A DNA stretch of 64,000 nucleotides, taken from Dryomyza anilis. Its lineage: Eukaryota; Arthropoda; Insecta; Diptera; Dryomyzidae. Of the stretch, positions 53,155 through 63,988 are shown one piece after another (positions within the stretch are counted from its first letter, which is position 1; every line of letters starts with the position of its first letter). The position numbers and the translations under genes are program-made. Under the pieces are notes generated by a model. That model was given only the letters and a program-made list of their open reading frames with translations. It was not told the DNA's origin and made no database searches. Location: contig OX638131.1 in the NCBI GenBank assembly GCA_951804985.1, forward strand, positions 7,478,630 through 7,542,629. Direction: 5' to 3'.

Positions 53155-54430
53155 CGATTCTCATTAGCATTTAATTGAGCTCGAAATGATGTAGATATTG
53201 TGTGCCGTTTTATTGTATATTGCACTCGACGCTTTTCAAAATAGAAATGTGTTAAAATCCGAATCTGGATTTTTTGTTATGTATTTTGAAGGAACAAATA
53301 CGTGAAAATTCGATTCTGATAAGCTACATCTTGTAGGAAAACTTAAGGAATATTGTACACGATACATTTGAAAATTCTAATGCGTTAAATTATGATTTTG
53401 GTAGCTCGAAATGTGATAGATATAGTATGCTATTTTGTTGTTTATTGTACACGACAATTTTGAGCTCGAATATGTCATTTTGTTGTATATTGTACTTGAC
53501 ATTTTTGAAAATACAAGTGCGTTAAAATCCGTTTCGGAAAGCTCGAAATCGGCTAAATCCTGTATATTGTTGTCTATTGTACCCGACACTCTTAAAAATG
53601 CAAATACGGTAAAATTTGATTCTTATACAACTCAAATTGAGGTATATTTTGTATGTAATTTTGTTGTAAATTGTACCCGACACTTTTGAAATAGAAATGC
53701 GTTAAAATCCGAATCTGGTAAGCTCCAAATGTGATATATCTTGTAGGGAAACTTTAGGTATATTGTTCCCGACACTTTTATAAATTCAAATGCATTCAAT
53801 TCTGATTCTGGTAAGCTCGAAATGTGATAGATCTGGTATGTCATTTTGTTGTATATTCTACCCAACACTACAATTGCGTTAAAATTTAATTCTGGTAATC
53901 TCGAACTCTAAAATCTGGTAAATCTAGTATCTCATTTTTTGTATATTATAACCGAACCTTTTGAAAATAAAAATGCGTTGAAGTATGATTCTGGTAAGGT
54001 CGAAATGTGGTATATCTTGTACGGAAACTTGTGGTATCTTGTTCCCGATAATTTTGAAGCTTCTGGTAAGCTCTAAATGTGATAGAAATAATATCCTATT
54101 TTGTTGTATATTGTACCCGACACTTTTGAGCTCGAATATGTCATTTTGTTGTATATTGTACTTGACATTTTTGAAAATACATTTCATATTGTTGTATATT
54201 GTACCCGACACTCTTAAAAATGCAAATGCGAAAAAATTTGATTCTGATCTCACTCCAATTGAGTTAGATTTTGTATGCCATTTTGTTGTAAATTGTACCC
54301 GATACTTTTTACAAATGCACTAAAGTCTGATTCTTGTAAGCTCGAAAATGTGGTATATCTTGTATGAAAACTTGAGGTATATTATACCCGATACTTTAGA
54401 AATTACAAATGCGTTAAAGTCTCTTCATTT
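53155..54430. repeat. Roughly 92-bp satellite-like tandem array
   Basis: A unit with GCGTTAAAATCCGATTCTGG, TAAGCTCGAAATGTGATA, TATTTTGTTGTATA and TTGTACCCGACACTTTTGAA recurs about 14 times. The TTGTACCCGACAC marker lies near 53577, 53672, 53764, 53855, 53946 and 54038 (spacing 91-95 bp). Irregular shorter units of 49 bp occur at 53447/53496 and 54111/54160. The open frames on both strands inside it are copies of one another and not genes. Confidence 0.8.
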
Positions 54431-54849
54431 TCTCAATGTAAATTTAAACAAGCTCAAAAAAAAAACGAAAAATAATTAAAAAATAAACAGTAAAAAGGCA
54501 TTCTGACAATTATGACAACGAGTTAAGCGCAATGAGTCGTCCAGTCCCAAACAGCACTAACCAACCTCGACAATGAATTTTTGAGTTTCAGTTTAGAACG
54601 CGGAATTTTTTTATTATTTTTTTTTTTGTATTTATTATACACAGTAATTATTGAAATTTATGCGCTGAGCTGCAGTCATGTGCAGGCCATAAATCACTAA
54701 ACAGTTTATTTGAAAATTTCAAGCACTTTGTGAGATAATTTTTTCAAAATTAGTATAAAACAATTTCGTATTTTTAAATATACACAAAACTAACTCAATT
54801 AATTTGTGAATTTTAATTTTTATTTATTTTTTTAGTTTTTTTTTATTAT
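54431..54849. other. Intergenic, nothing recognised
   Basis: AT-rich sequence after the satellite array. Confidence 0.3.
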
Positions 54850-55610
54850 TTTGTTTTAAAAAATAAAACAAATCGTAGTGTTTTTGTTATACAGCGCTTG
54901 GTAGGCAGCAGCTAATTATTCGAACTAAACTGAAAGTGAGCAAACGACGAACGAACCTTCGAACTTGAAAGAGCTTCGGCACGGCAGTCAGTCAGTCAGA
55001 TGGTCGGTCGGTTGGTCGGCAAACACAGCTGAGCAGGACCACAGCACGCAATACACTGAAACAAAAAGCACGTAAAACACATAAAGAGCACAAAAGAGAG
55101 CGTGAAAAGTAGCTGCAAAATCAGCTGGTCATCACACAAACCGAAACCGTTAGTAATCATTGAATAATTTGATTTTTATTTACATTCTATTGACCGCTGC
55201 ATGTGACAAGAGAGACAGACAGTGTGACAGCAAAAGTGAATTGAATCGAATAGTAACAACAAAAAAACCATAGAAATAAAAACCCGCTACTAGTTTTAAT
55301 TGAATTTGACAACAATTTCAATCATAACATGCGAATATTACGAATAATACAAATGAATAATAAATAAAACTGCAAACATAAATAGGCGACATGCTGCGAA
55401 ATGCGAATAGTGTGCGCGCGGGCAAAGTAAACGCTAAATATAGATAAGTGACATAATGTTTTGTTAAATCTATTCACTAAAAACAATACTAATTTGTAGG
55501 GTTGACAAGTCGCGGTATATTTTATAGTTTAGATGTGGTATTTGTGGTGAAATAAATATTTTTTGTGTACCTATAAAAATCATTTTGCGGATTGTAAGTG
55601 TAAAATGTAA
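54850..55610 (+). promoter_or_regulatory. Candidate promoter and non-coding first exon
   Basis: The AT-rich background is broken by a balanced-composition block. It contains GGCACGGCAGTCAGTCAGTC and then GGTCGGTCGGTTGGTCGG, which fits a fly Initiator (TCAGTC) with downstream GGTCGG-like promoter element, followed by CA- and AAA-rich leader-type sequence. A good donor-like GATT|GTAAGTG is at about 55590. No start codon with a long frame follows, so it could be the first non-coding exon of a gene whose coding part lies beyond this window. Confidence 0.35.
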
Positions 55611-56515
55611 TTCTAATTTTATACCTTACATCTATTTTACAAAATTATCAAAGTTCAACATAATTTAAAACTAACATAATTTAAAACTATTATTAATTAA
55701 TTTGAAATTATTATTTTTATTTAAATAATTAGTTTATGGTCCTGTTGCTTTCATTAAAAGTGAAAGATTTATATTAATTACGAAAAAAAGCACAATTTCA
55801 GTTTCCCCCACAAAAACAATCACATTTTTATTATACCCAAGAAAAGACGCATATACATTTTACAGCCACGTAACGAATTATAACTCTATTTTCACTACGA
55901 AAAGAAACACTTTTACATTTAGCTACGAAAAAAAGCTCATCTATCATTTCGCCAAAAATAAAAGAATATATATTTCTTGAAGAAAGTTGTCCCAGTACAC
56001 TGTTTGTGCCCAAAAGCAAACTTAGGACAAAAATGTACAATGAATCATTTGGGTTCTGGCCAAATCCCAAAGGTACAAATTTTTACAAAAAATGTACAAT
56101 GCCTCAGTTAGGTTCTGGCAAATTCGAAAGGAACAAATTTTTCCAAAAAAAAGTCCAAAAAAATATCCAATGATGCAAAAATTCCAATGACACAGGTGGA
56201 TTCTGGCTATATTCCAAAGAAACAAAATTTCCAAAAAAAAAAATGTCCAGGACGCAAGTATGTTCTGGACAAATCGCAGATGTATGTGTATCTATGCCCA
56301 TTGGAACAGTTTCATCAAAAAAAAATCCAATGACCTGAATGTGAATCTATTATTCATTGAAACAGTTTCATCAAAAATGTCCACTGACATAACTGAAACC
56401 ACGTCATCAATGAAAATCTACAATATTGGTCATAAAATACTATCACCTCCATCATCAACATTTTGTGAGTTCTCAACCACAAAAATGTATATTGGGATAT
56501 TTGTCTCAAAAATAC

Positions 56516-56870
56516 ATATCGTCGTTGTAGAACTAAAAGTCACCAAATACATTTTTATGAAAAACTGAAATTTCAACATTGTTGGTAATTATTACAAAAA
56601 GTAAAGCTCGAATCACACGATTGAATAAACAGTCAACTTTTGAATCAATTTTCAAATAATTTTAATATCAATCGTGTGATTGCCCAATTTTTGTATGAAA
56701 ATTTTGTATGAAATTGATACATTTTTAAAGTTGAAATACCAATTGATAGAATCACATTTTCATATTGAGCTCATAGATCAAAAATTGAAAGATATATAAA
56801 GATTTCTGTAAATTAACAATTGGCATTTTGAAAATATAGTTGGTGACTTTTAGTTCTTCAACGACGATAT
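56516..56870. mobile_element. MITE family M3, copy 2, interrupted
   Basis: Ends ATATCGTCGTTGTAGAACTA and reversed ATATCGTCGTTGAAGAACTA. Read inverted, the interior matches 24534-24789, including GATACATTTTTAAAGTTGAAATACC-type sequence. About 100 bp of family M2 are inserted at the AAAAAGTA|ATTGATA position; without it the element is about 253 bp, like copy 1 (256 bp). Confidence 0.75.
56612..56710. mobile_element. MITE family M2 half copy nested in M3
   Basis: AAGCTCGAATCACACGATTG through AACAGTCAACTTTTGAATC and GTGATTGCCCAATTTTTG equals the right arm and loop of 21488-21671. The other arm is missing, so it was truncated during or after insertion. Confidence 0.75.
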
Positions 56871-57194
56871 ATGCTTTTATTCGTGGTATAATTAAAAATG
56901 CGCTTTAGTTCGTAGATAAAATATAAATATGCTTCTATTCGTGGGAAAGATAAAGTTATGCTTCTGTTCGTGGAGAAAACGAGAATGTGATTCTTTTCTT
57001 GACTTAAATAATTTAATGCTTCTTTTCGTGGATAAAAAAACTTATGCTTGTTTTAATGAAACAATTTTTAATATGCCGTTTCGCGTAAGCAAATTGAAAC
57101 GTGTGGGTTTTCGTAAGAGGCGTCGATATAAAGCATATAACAAAAAAATTATTTTGAAGACATTGTGAATTTTTGAACATTTAAGACGAAATTT

Positions 57195-57690
57195 AAATTT
57201 TAAAATGCAGCTGTATTTTAAAAAACTACGAAAACATTCAAGTGACATACCTTAAAATCTTTGCAATTACATTTTGTTGTCATAAAAACAAATTAAAGCA
57301 ACAATTCCTCAAAAGCCACACCTCACACGTTTCATATTAGGTGCAACATAGTCTTTTTATGGATTATCAGCGAACATAACATGTCATAGATTTTGTTGTA
57401 TTTTAAATTATGATGAGCAATTATTTTTTGTTAATAAAATATGAAATAATCTATCAAACCTAGTTTTATTCGATCAAAATAAAATATTAATTTAAAAGTT
57501 ATATTGAGGAAATATATGAAATTAAGCCACAAATTCACACTTAAAATGCTCCTATATTTTTAGTCTTAGGGGTACATTAATGTGACATACCTTAAAATCT
57601 TTGTATTTGTATTGTCAATAGAGAAACAGTTTCCTATTATTAATTTCTTGAAAGCCGTGCTTAACACATAACACATATGGTATAATTTTG
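57195..57690 (+). repeat. Diverged 340-bp direct duplication
   Basis: GTGACATACCTTAAAATCTT occurs at 57242 and 57582. The surrounding AAAATGC-CT-TATTTT, AAAGCC, ACACATA/TCACACG blocks also align at the same offset. Diverged by indels. Confidence 0.55.
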
Positions 57691-57994
57691 TTTTCTCAAT
57701 AAAAAAAAATATTGTTAAATCTATAATATTGAAGCTGCTTTGTGTTTTTAAATTAACTCGTTGGATAGATTTACAATCACAGCTATATCCAGATAAATTG
57801 AGACGTTATTGTGGAAGTACTTTAGAAAAATGTGCTTTTTTTTCGGACCAATCAAGTTTTATGTGCCGATGAGGTTCAACAGTATCCTTTTTTTGTTGGT
57901 GTTATGAGCACATTCACGAGTCATATCTTAATTTTTTTTTGATTTTACCTAGATACAAAATGAACCATTCAATGCATGTTACGCCTCACACGTT

Positions 57995-58310
57995 GCAAAG
58001 AAGGCGAAATTTTCGTTTTCCAAAGTGGTCTTATAGCTCCAACTCTTTTCCAAATTTCGTTTAAAATATGGCACACTTCCCGAGACAAAATTACTGGCAT
58101 TTTTCAGGAATATTTCGGGCATATTTTCGACGAACGCACAGCTAAATAGAATATCTTGGGAAGTGTATAGCAGGTTGTAAAATTTGATGGAACGATTCAC
58201 GGCATATTTAGGGAATGGGCAGAAAACAGACAGCTTGTGATACAAACTCCGCCTTTGTCTGTTGGAAATATGTAGAGAAAATGTTTTTCTTACTTTGGCC
58301 ACATGTAGCA
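57995..58310. mobile_element. MITE family M1, long copy
   Basis: Carries the same blocks as 16163-16537: CACACTTCCCGAGACAAAAT, ACTGGCATTTTTCAGGAATA, TTTCGGGCATATTTT, TATAGCAGGTTGTAAAAT and GACAGCTTGTGATACAAACT. The central part is closer to the 16163 copy than the other partial copies are. Confidence 0.7.
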
Positions 58311-58494
58311 AATCGACAGAGCAACTTATGAACTCAAAAATAGTTGGTATTTATTAATGTAAGTATTCTCAACAATAATCCATTAAAATGTAAAATATAC
58401 AAAACAGCAAATCATTTTTATTAATTTCTTTATGCCGCGGTTTCATAAAGGTTAAAAGATTTCAGGTTTTTTTCATATACATCAAAATCCATTT

Positions 58495-59235
58495 GATTCC
58501 TTCTGCAGGATCGTTCAATACGAGTTGCGATGGAAGGTTTTATCTGAGCAACATTCCATCAATTCTGGAGTTCCGCAGGGTTCCGTTCTATTCCCGTCCC
58601 TATTCCTGGTTTTTGTCAATGACCTTCTGTCATTTACCCAGAACACAATCCATTCATTTGCAGATGACAGTCACATTTGTCATTTATATTCGTTCAACAA
58701 GCATCCAAATTCTTTGGAGGTTAAGAGTAAAAGACGCACTATGAATGACACACTCAATAATGATCTTAAAACAATCTCCGAGTGGGGTCTTACAGATAGA
58801 GTTGATTTTAATGCAAGCAAGATACAAAATCCTCTTTGGAGTTCATGGACCGAATACAATAGCGTGCGATATATTTAATAGGGGATGAAAATATTTTATC
58901 GTCTATTGGTTCTCTTGAGCACCGAAGGACCGTTGGGTTCGAGAGAAATACATATTCTGATTCCACCAGGTCGTGTGTTCTCTCGTTTTACTCGGGCATC
59001 AAACCAAGTTCAACCCTACGTAGTCCACACGGCTCTCAACAGAACCACGCATTATAGAGAATTAGTTCTTCAGTCGCACGATACGTTTGTGGAACAATCT
59101 CCCTGCGTCTGTTTTTCCCGACATTTTTGATATTGGCAAATTCAAAACAAATATTCACCGACACTACCTCATCTTTCCTCCCTTCCTCTAACCGTAATCC
59201 TTTCCTACGATCAACACTGCGCTTTGCATAAATAG
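58495..59235 (+). pseudogene. Non-LTR retrotransposon reverse-transcriptase 3' fragment (third family)
   Basis: The plus-strand frame from 58525 reads INSGVPQGSVLFPSLFLVFV and then NDLL, followed by TIHSFADDSHICHLYSFN with the FADD catalytic box, and then ISEWGLTDRVDFNASKIQ. After frameshifts, the frame from 58885 gives FSRFTRASNQVQPYVVHTAL and RTTHYRELVLQSH, the C-terminal region of such elements. No endonuclease part is left. It is unrelated to the two fragments at 37-41 kb, being a Jockey/CR1-like type by motif appearance. Confidence 0.85.
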
Positions 59236-59273
59236 GGGGCATCCCCTGAGTGTAGGTTAATAGTCAAGTAACA

Positions 59274-59700
59274 TGAAATCAAAATTTGTGTGAAAAAATA
59301 TGGACGTCAAATTTTCGTTTCATCGATCGTTTCGAAATACAGAAAGTGAGTAAAAGTAATATGTGTCGGGGAAGTATTGTCTAGGTGACAAATTGTCTGA
59401 TGAAGCTTGTTATATGAAATAATTAAAGAATTGTCTTAGGATGAATTCTGTAGGAATAGAATTGTGTCGAGAGAGAAATGTCTGGGGGGGGGCAATTAGT
59501 GTTTGATAAAGCTTACCTCGCAGATTATTTGTAGAATTATCTTCTGTTGAATTCTATACAGATAGAATTATGTCGGGGAATAATTGTCTGCGGAAGAATT
59601 TCATGGTAAAGCTATCGTGGAATAATTGTAGAATTGCCTTGGGGTGATAAAATTGTCTCAACACAGAATTTTCTGAGGAATAATAGTCGGGAAAAGATTG
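59274..59700. repeat. M4 MITE end fragment followed by AATTGTCT repeats
   Basis: 59280-59353 (GACGTCAAATTTTCGTTTC, TTTCGAAATACAGAAAGTG) matches the inverse of 61549-61620. From 59370 on AATTGTCTG-GGAA, TAGAATTGTC and GAATTCT-TA strings recur imperfectly, a decayed repeat. Confidence 0.5.
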
Positions 59701-60949
59701 TTTCAAACCCAATAAAACATGGCAACTCTTATAAAAGTCAAAACTATCGAGAAAATATACAAAGAGTATAACGTAAAATTGAGAGAAACTTGTTTATTAT
59801 AATACGCCAATCTTTTGTTGAGTCTAAGGCAAAAAAGCAATGATTCCAAATAGAGCATAACATAAGAGTATAATTTAAATAAAACGTTACAGCACACAAA
59901 GAGAGCGAATAGCATTTGACATAGTTCTTTGACAAATGACTACACTTTTTATTCTATTATTTATAAATCAAGCTACTTCCAACTGAATGGAAAATTATTG
60001 ATAAAAAAAGGGTGCTGCTACCAAACCTATGTTAGGCAACATTTCACAATTACCTAATGCCTAATTATGATTTACAAATAAAATATTTAATAACAAAAAC
60101 AAACGTGTTATGCACTTTGATAAGATAAACATTGTAGGCAGGCCACAGGCATTAAGTCAAATGTATTTGATAATTGGGCCTTAATGATTGATATGCAATC
60201 TTTTATTGATAAGCTGGAAAATTTACTATATTTATATACAGCGAAATGCACAACTAGAGAAGCTAATTAAACAATATTGAAACACAAATGTCAAAAAAAT
60301 ATATGTCACAACTCAAAAACTACAAAAATATGCTTAATAATCAATTCGCATCATAGTTGTTGATGCTGTTGTCAAGGCTTTGTTTTTTCCAACTATATAT
60401 AATACATTTTTTTTTGTAAAATTGGCAAATGTCCAGAGTTCAAAAATATTATGATAATTTAAAATATGCCAACTATTTAAAACACCTAAAATCTTTTCAA
60501 TTAACAATGGTCTGTAAAAAACGACTTGGACAAAAGTTTAAATTATACGTTTGATGATTGCGCGCACAAATCATATGACTTGGTCGACAACAAAATGCTC
60601 AACATAACGGAAAAATGAAAAATGTTAAATTAAAATATTAAAATGTTTTTGTGACGCTATTTTTTGCACGGTGTTTCTAAAATTAAATATGTTTTAAAAA
60701 TAATTTTGAGTTTTTATTTTTTAATTTTGAAGGTTTTTTCCGTTGCTTTGAAAATACATTATTTGGCAAAGGCATTTGATTAAATACTTAGTTTTTTTAT
60801 CTTATGAAAACCAGTTTAAAATATGTAGAGACAACTAATGTTTGGCTTCTTCACTGACAACAAAACAAGTTCAAATATAATAAATAAAATAAAAAAAAAT
60901 CATACAAATTATTCAAATCTCTCAACACGTTTGCTGCATATAGTGTAGT
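59701..60949. other. Intergenic, nothing recognised
   Basis: AT-rich DNA without gene, array or inverted repeat that I could detect. Confidence 0.35.
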
Positions 60950-61200
60950 TATTGAATACAATTCGCGTCGATGATTTTAAAACGTGATTTTCGTTTTCGA
61001 GGGCAACTAAACCGGAACGTAGTCGCATTGATTGCAGTGTGCGCGCGCGGCTGACTAACTGACTGACTGTCTAACTGCTGGGGCTGCTAAACAAACTAAC
61101 TAAGCATAACGCTCTAATCAGATAGCTGGAAAAATTTTAGAATGTCTAAGAGAAAATTTTTGATGCTGGTGGCTGCTATGCTGTGTGATTAACGGTATTT
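60950..61200 (+). promoter_or_regulatory. Candidate promoter island with tiny signal-peptide-like ORF
   Basis: A balanced-composition block with TTGCAGTGTGCGCGCGCGG, repeated CTGACTAACTGACTGACTG and a CTCTAATCAGATAGCTGG stretch. It is followed by ATGTCTAAGAGAAAATTTT at 61142, a frame of 16 codons whose product (MSKRKFLMLVAAMLCD) looks like the start of a signal peptide and then stops. It may be an upstream frame in a 5' UTR or chance. Confidence 0.25.
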
Positions 61201-61548
61201 ACAGTTTACAATGCAAATTGTGTTAAGCCGCAGCAGCACTTAGCAGCTCGAATGCGCGTCCGTCTAACTGCGGTAACGATGATGCAAATTCGTTAATGCA
61301 GCAATTATGGTATTTTTGGTTTTATTTTGCACAACTAAAAAAATATATTTATTTAATAAATAATATAATTTTATTATAATTTTTAATATTAATTAGTTTA
61401 ATTAATGTTTTTTCATAAATAACTTTATCAGTAAAAATGAAATATTTAATTTTTTTTTTACTAAAAGTCACGAAAAATTAGACATTCGGTTCTCACTACA
61501 AAATTCTATGTATCACCAAAAAATTAAAAGGTTTCTAAAAATTAATAT

Positions 61549-61809
61549 CCACTTTCTGTATTTCGAAATGAACGACGAAACGAAAATTTGACGTCAATAT
61601 TGCGTCACACATATTTTGATCAAAAAGTCCAGTGACAGTTTTTTCCAATAAATGAAATAAAAACGACGACGAAATGAACAAGTAAACAAAAGCTATCACT
61701 GGAATTTTTGACGTGTCACTTTTCGTTTCGTTTTACAAAATAGGCCCCTTATTTAAAATGAAGTCACTTTCGTCTAATAGTCTTTTGTTTCGAAATACAG
61801 AAATAGGCA
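61549..61809. mobile_element. MITE family M4
   Basis: Left end CACTTTCTGTATTTCGAAAT and reversed right end CTATTTCTGTATTTCGAAAC match; further in, both carry CGAAACGAAAA-type sequence. About 260 bp, non-coding. A partial inverted copy is at 59280-59353. Confidence 0.65.
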
Positions 61810-61979
61810 GTAAATGTTTTTGCATTAAAAATAAAAATCTTCATTGAAAATTCAATTGTTTTTGATATTTATAAACTTTCGGAGCAATAATAATAGTTTC
61901 CATTAATAAAAGATCATAATTCATTTGAATTGACTATGGTGGTTCGTTTTTAGTTCGGAACTAGGGTTTCAATACCAGT

Positions 61980-62126
61980 GGCCCTATTCTGGTTTGATGA
62001 GAAATATAAAATGAGAATGAAAATGAGATAAACAAATTTTTCATATTCAGGTAATAATGTAAAACATATTTTTTTTGTTTCATTTTCATTCTCTTTTTAT
62101 ATTTCTCATCAATCCAGAATAGGGCC
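61980..62126. mobile_element. Hairpin MITE, family M5
   Basis: A 147-bp near-palindrome: left arm GGCCCTATTCTGGTTTGATG and then AGAAATATAAAATGAG; reversed right arm GGCCCTATTCTGGATTGATG and then AGAAATATAAAAAGAG. The arms are about 50 bp with a short AT-rich loop. No other copy was seen here. Confidence 0.8.
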
Positions 62127-63729
62127 CCAGGAAAAAGTAACGAAAATCACGAACTGAAATCCCCGGATTGTCAATAAAAATAACCTGCGGTTTAAATAAG
62201 AACTACTACATTTTAAATTGGCAATCGCTTTTTAACTCTGAGTTTTCATATTTCTCAATTTTTTATTTTGCACATAAATCCCTTCATTTTTTTTTTTTTA
62301 ATATCCACTGAATCTATTTCCTACCAGAGCGGTTTTTAAAACTGAGTCCTTTGAGTTAACAGTCCAGTGCTCTTACTCTTGGACTGTTGAGCACGACTCT
62401 TATTTATCATCAGAAAATAAATTGTATGGATATAAACTTATTATTAGTAGAACTGATGCTTCGAATATAAATGGAAGTTGAATTAAAATCTACCAAAATG
62501 AATAACAATTCAAACCGCTTTCTTTAAACAGCGCAACACCTCAAAGTGGTTTTGCATGTTCTATTTTCCACACTGAACCCACGACCTGCCGTTAATCTTT
62601 TATGCTTCGCCTGTACTTAGCTCTGCCATTGACGCCACAACCATGAATACAACTATAAATGCGAAGATAAAATCGATGCAGGTATTACCCACAAAAAAAA
62701 ATGCAAATTCAGCCACTTGCCACTTTTTCTTGACCACTACAGTGAGGTTTGCTTGTGCTTCGGAGGCACCAATAATTAAAAAGCACGGCTGAGTCACGGT
62801 GCAGCATAAGATCAACTTGAAGGCAAAGAAAACATTATGAAATTGAATAAAAAAAGAAAAATGCACATACACACAATATGTGCGACACTTGAAAAAAAAA
62901 GTCCAAACAAAAGTCCGGCGATCGACAGAGGCAGAGCAACCGGTTCAGGCGACGCGTTATTTGCTCGCCTCGCTGAACTTGGGGCCTCAATATGGAATGG
63001 ACTGGAGTATAGCGCAACAAAATCACCGAGGCAGCAATAAGAAATTCAATAGAATTTTTACATTTTCATTTTTTCTTATATTTTTGCCTGCATAAAATGT
63101 TTTAATTGCGAATTAATGCATCCACTTGTTTCGCAATGTTATTCGAAGGCATCAGCAAAACTTACATTTTTTTTTTGAATTTTTGCAATTTGCTAAGGTT
63201 TATTATTTGCTGCCTATTGTCTGGAAGCCCTTTATTCATCAATCACTAAATTTGTTAAGAACTTTAAATTGTTTATGAATTATTTTTACGCAATTTAGCG
63301 CGATTCACTGCAACAAATAAAAACGAGTGATAAAAAAAAACGTGCGCCGCAAAAGCAACCAGTGTTGCTAAATAAATTTCAACAGTGTTGTATTCCAGAT
63401 AAAGTTGAAAAGAAAACGTCAGAAAATATGCAAGTGAATGTGTTGCCAGGTTTGAGGTTTTCCACCTAGATTTAAAGGTTTTTCTTTGCTGTCGGGGGAA
63501 ATCTGGGGAAGAAAATGTCTAGGGAGATTTTTAGGTTTTTTTTATACAAATTTATTAATATATATAAGAGATGTGCGATCAAAATGGTAAATTTCATGAA
63601 ATAAAATTGTAGGACATGATCGTTTATTTTTTATTCATAAGATCTGAGCTGTGCAAATTAATTTAATATATCTTACATCTAAAAATGAATTAATTACATT
63701 CCATGTTCCTTGTGAAATTAGATATACCA
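62127..63729. other. Intergenic with one ambiguous open region
   Basis: 62590-63030 is GC-richer than its surroundings and open on the minus strand (90 residues at 62600-62872, hydrophobic, with possible membrane spans) and on the plus strand (67 and 71 residues). None was recognised and no splice context could be proved. The rest is AT-rich. Confidence 0.3.
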
Positions 63730-63730
63730 A

Positions 63731-63988
63731 TATATCGTCGGTGATACTGCAAACCCGCTTACTGCATGTGAAAATTATGCCTAATTTAGTGTTATAATCG
63801 TCTTTTAAATGATATGTTGATCGGACAAATTAAATAAATGCCATTATAAGTTATGAAATACTTAATTTTGTATGAAGTAAGTGCAGAGTTATGACTGAAA
63901 ATAGTTTTGTTTCTTCTGTCAAATTTATATTTTTAAGAGGTATTCGAAAATGTAGATAGGCGGTTTTGCAGTATCACCGACGATATAT
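63731..63988. mobile_element. MITE with TATATCGTCGGTG ends
   Basis: Left TATATCGTCGGTGATACTGC and reversed right ATATATCGTCGGTGATACTG form inverted ends of about 28 bp, 258 bp apart. The terminal ATATCGTCG is shared with family M3, and its length is almost the same, but the interiors differ. Confidence 0.75.

Larger units (their letters stand above)
55833..57070. repeat. Composite foldback-like repeat with CGTGGAAAAG and TCCAAAAAA subrepeats
   Basis: The left end CCCAAGAAAAGACGCATATA is followed by CTACGAAAAGAAACAC units. The right part (56871-57060) has the inverse ATGCTTCTATTCGTGG units, about four copies at 30-50 bp. Between them, 56033-56290 is a tandem of roughly 60-68 bp units containing TGTACAATG, GGTTCTGGCAAAT and AACAAATTTTTCC. 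An M3 MITE (56516-56870) sits inside. The boundaries are approximate. Confidence 0.5.

Noticed and set aside
53377..54323. Frames on both strands that resemble each other in protein sequence
   Set aside because: They are translations of the 92-bp tandem units.
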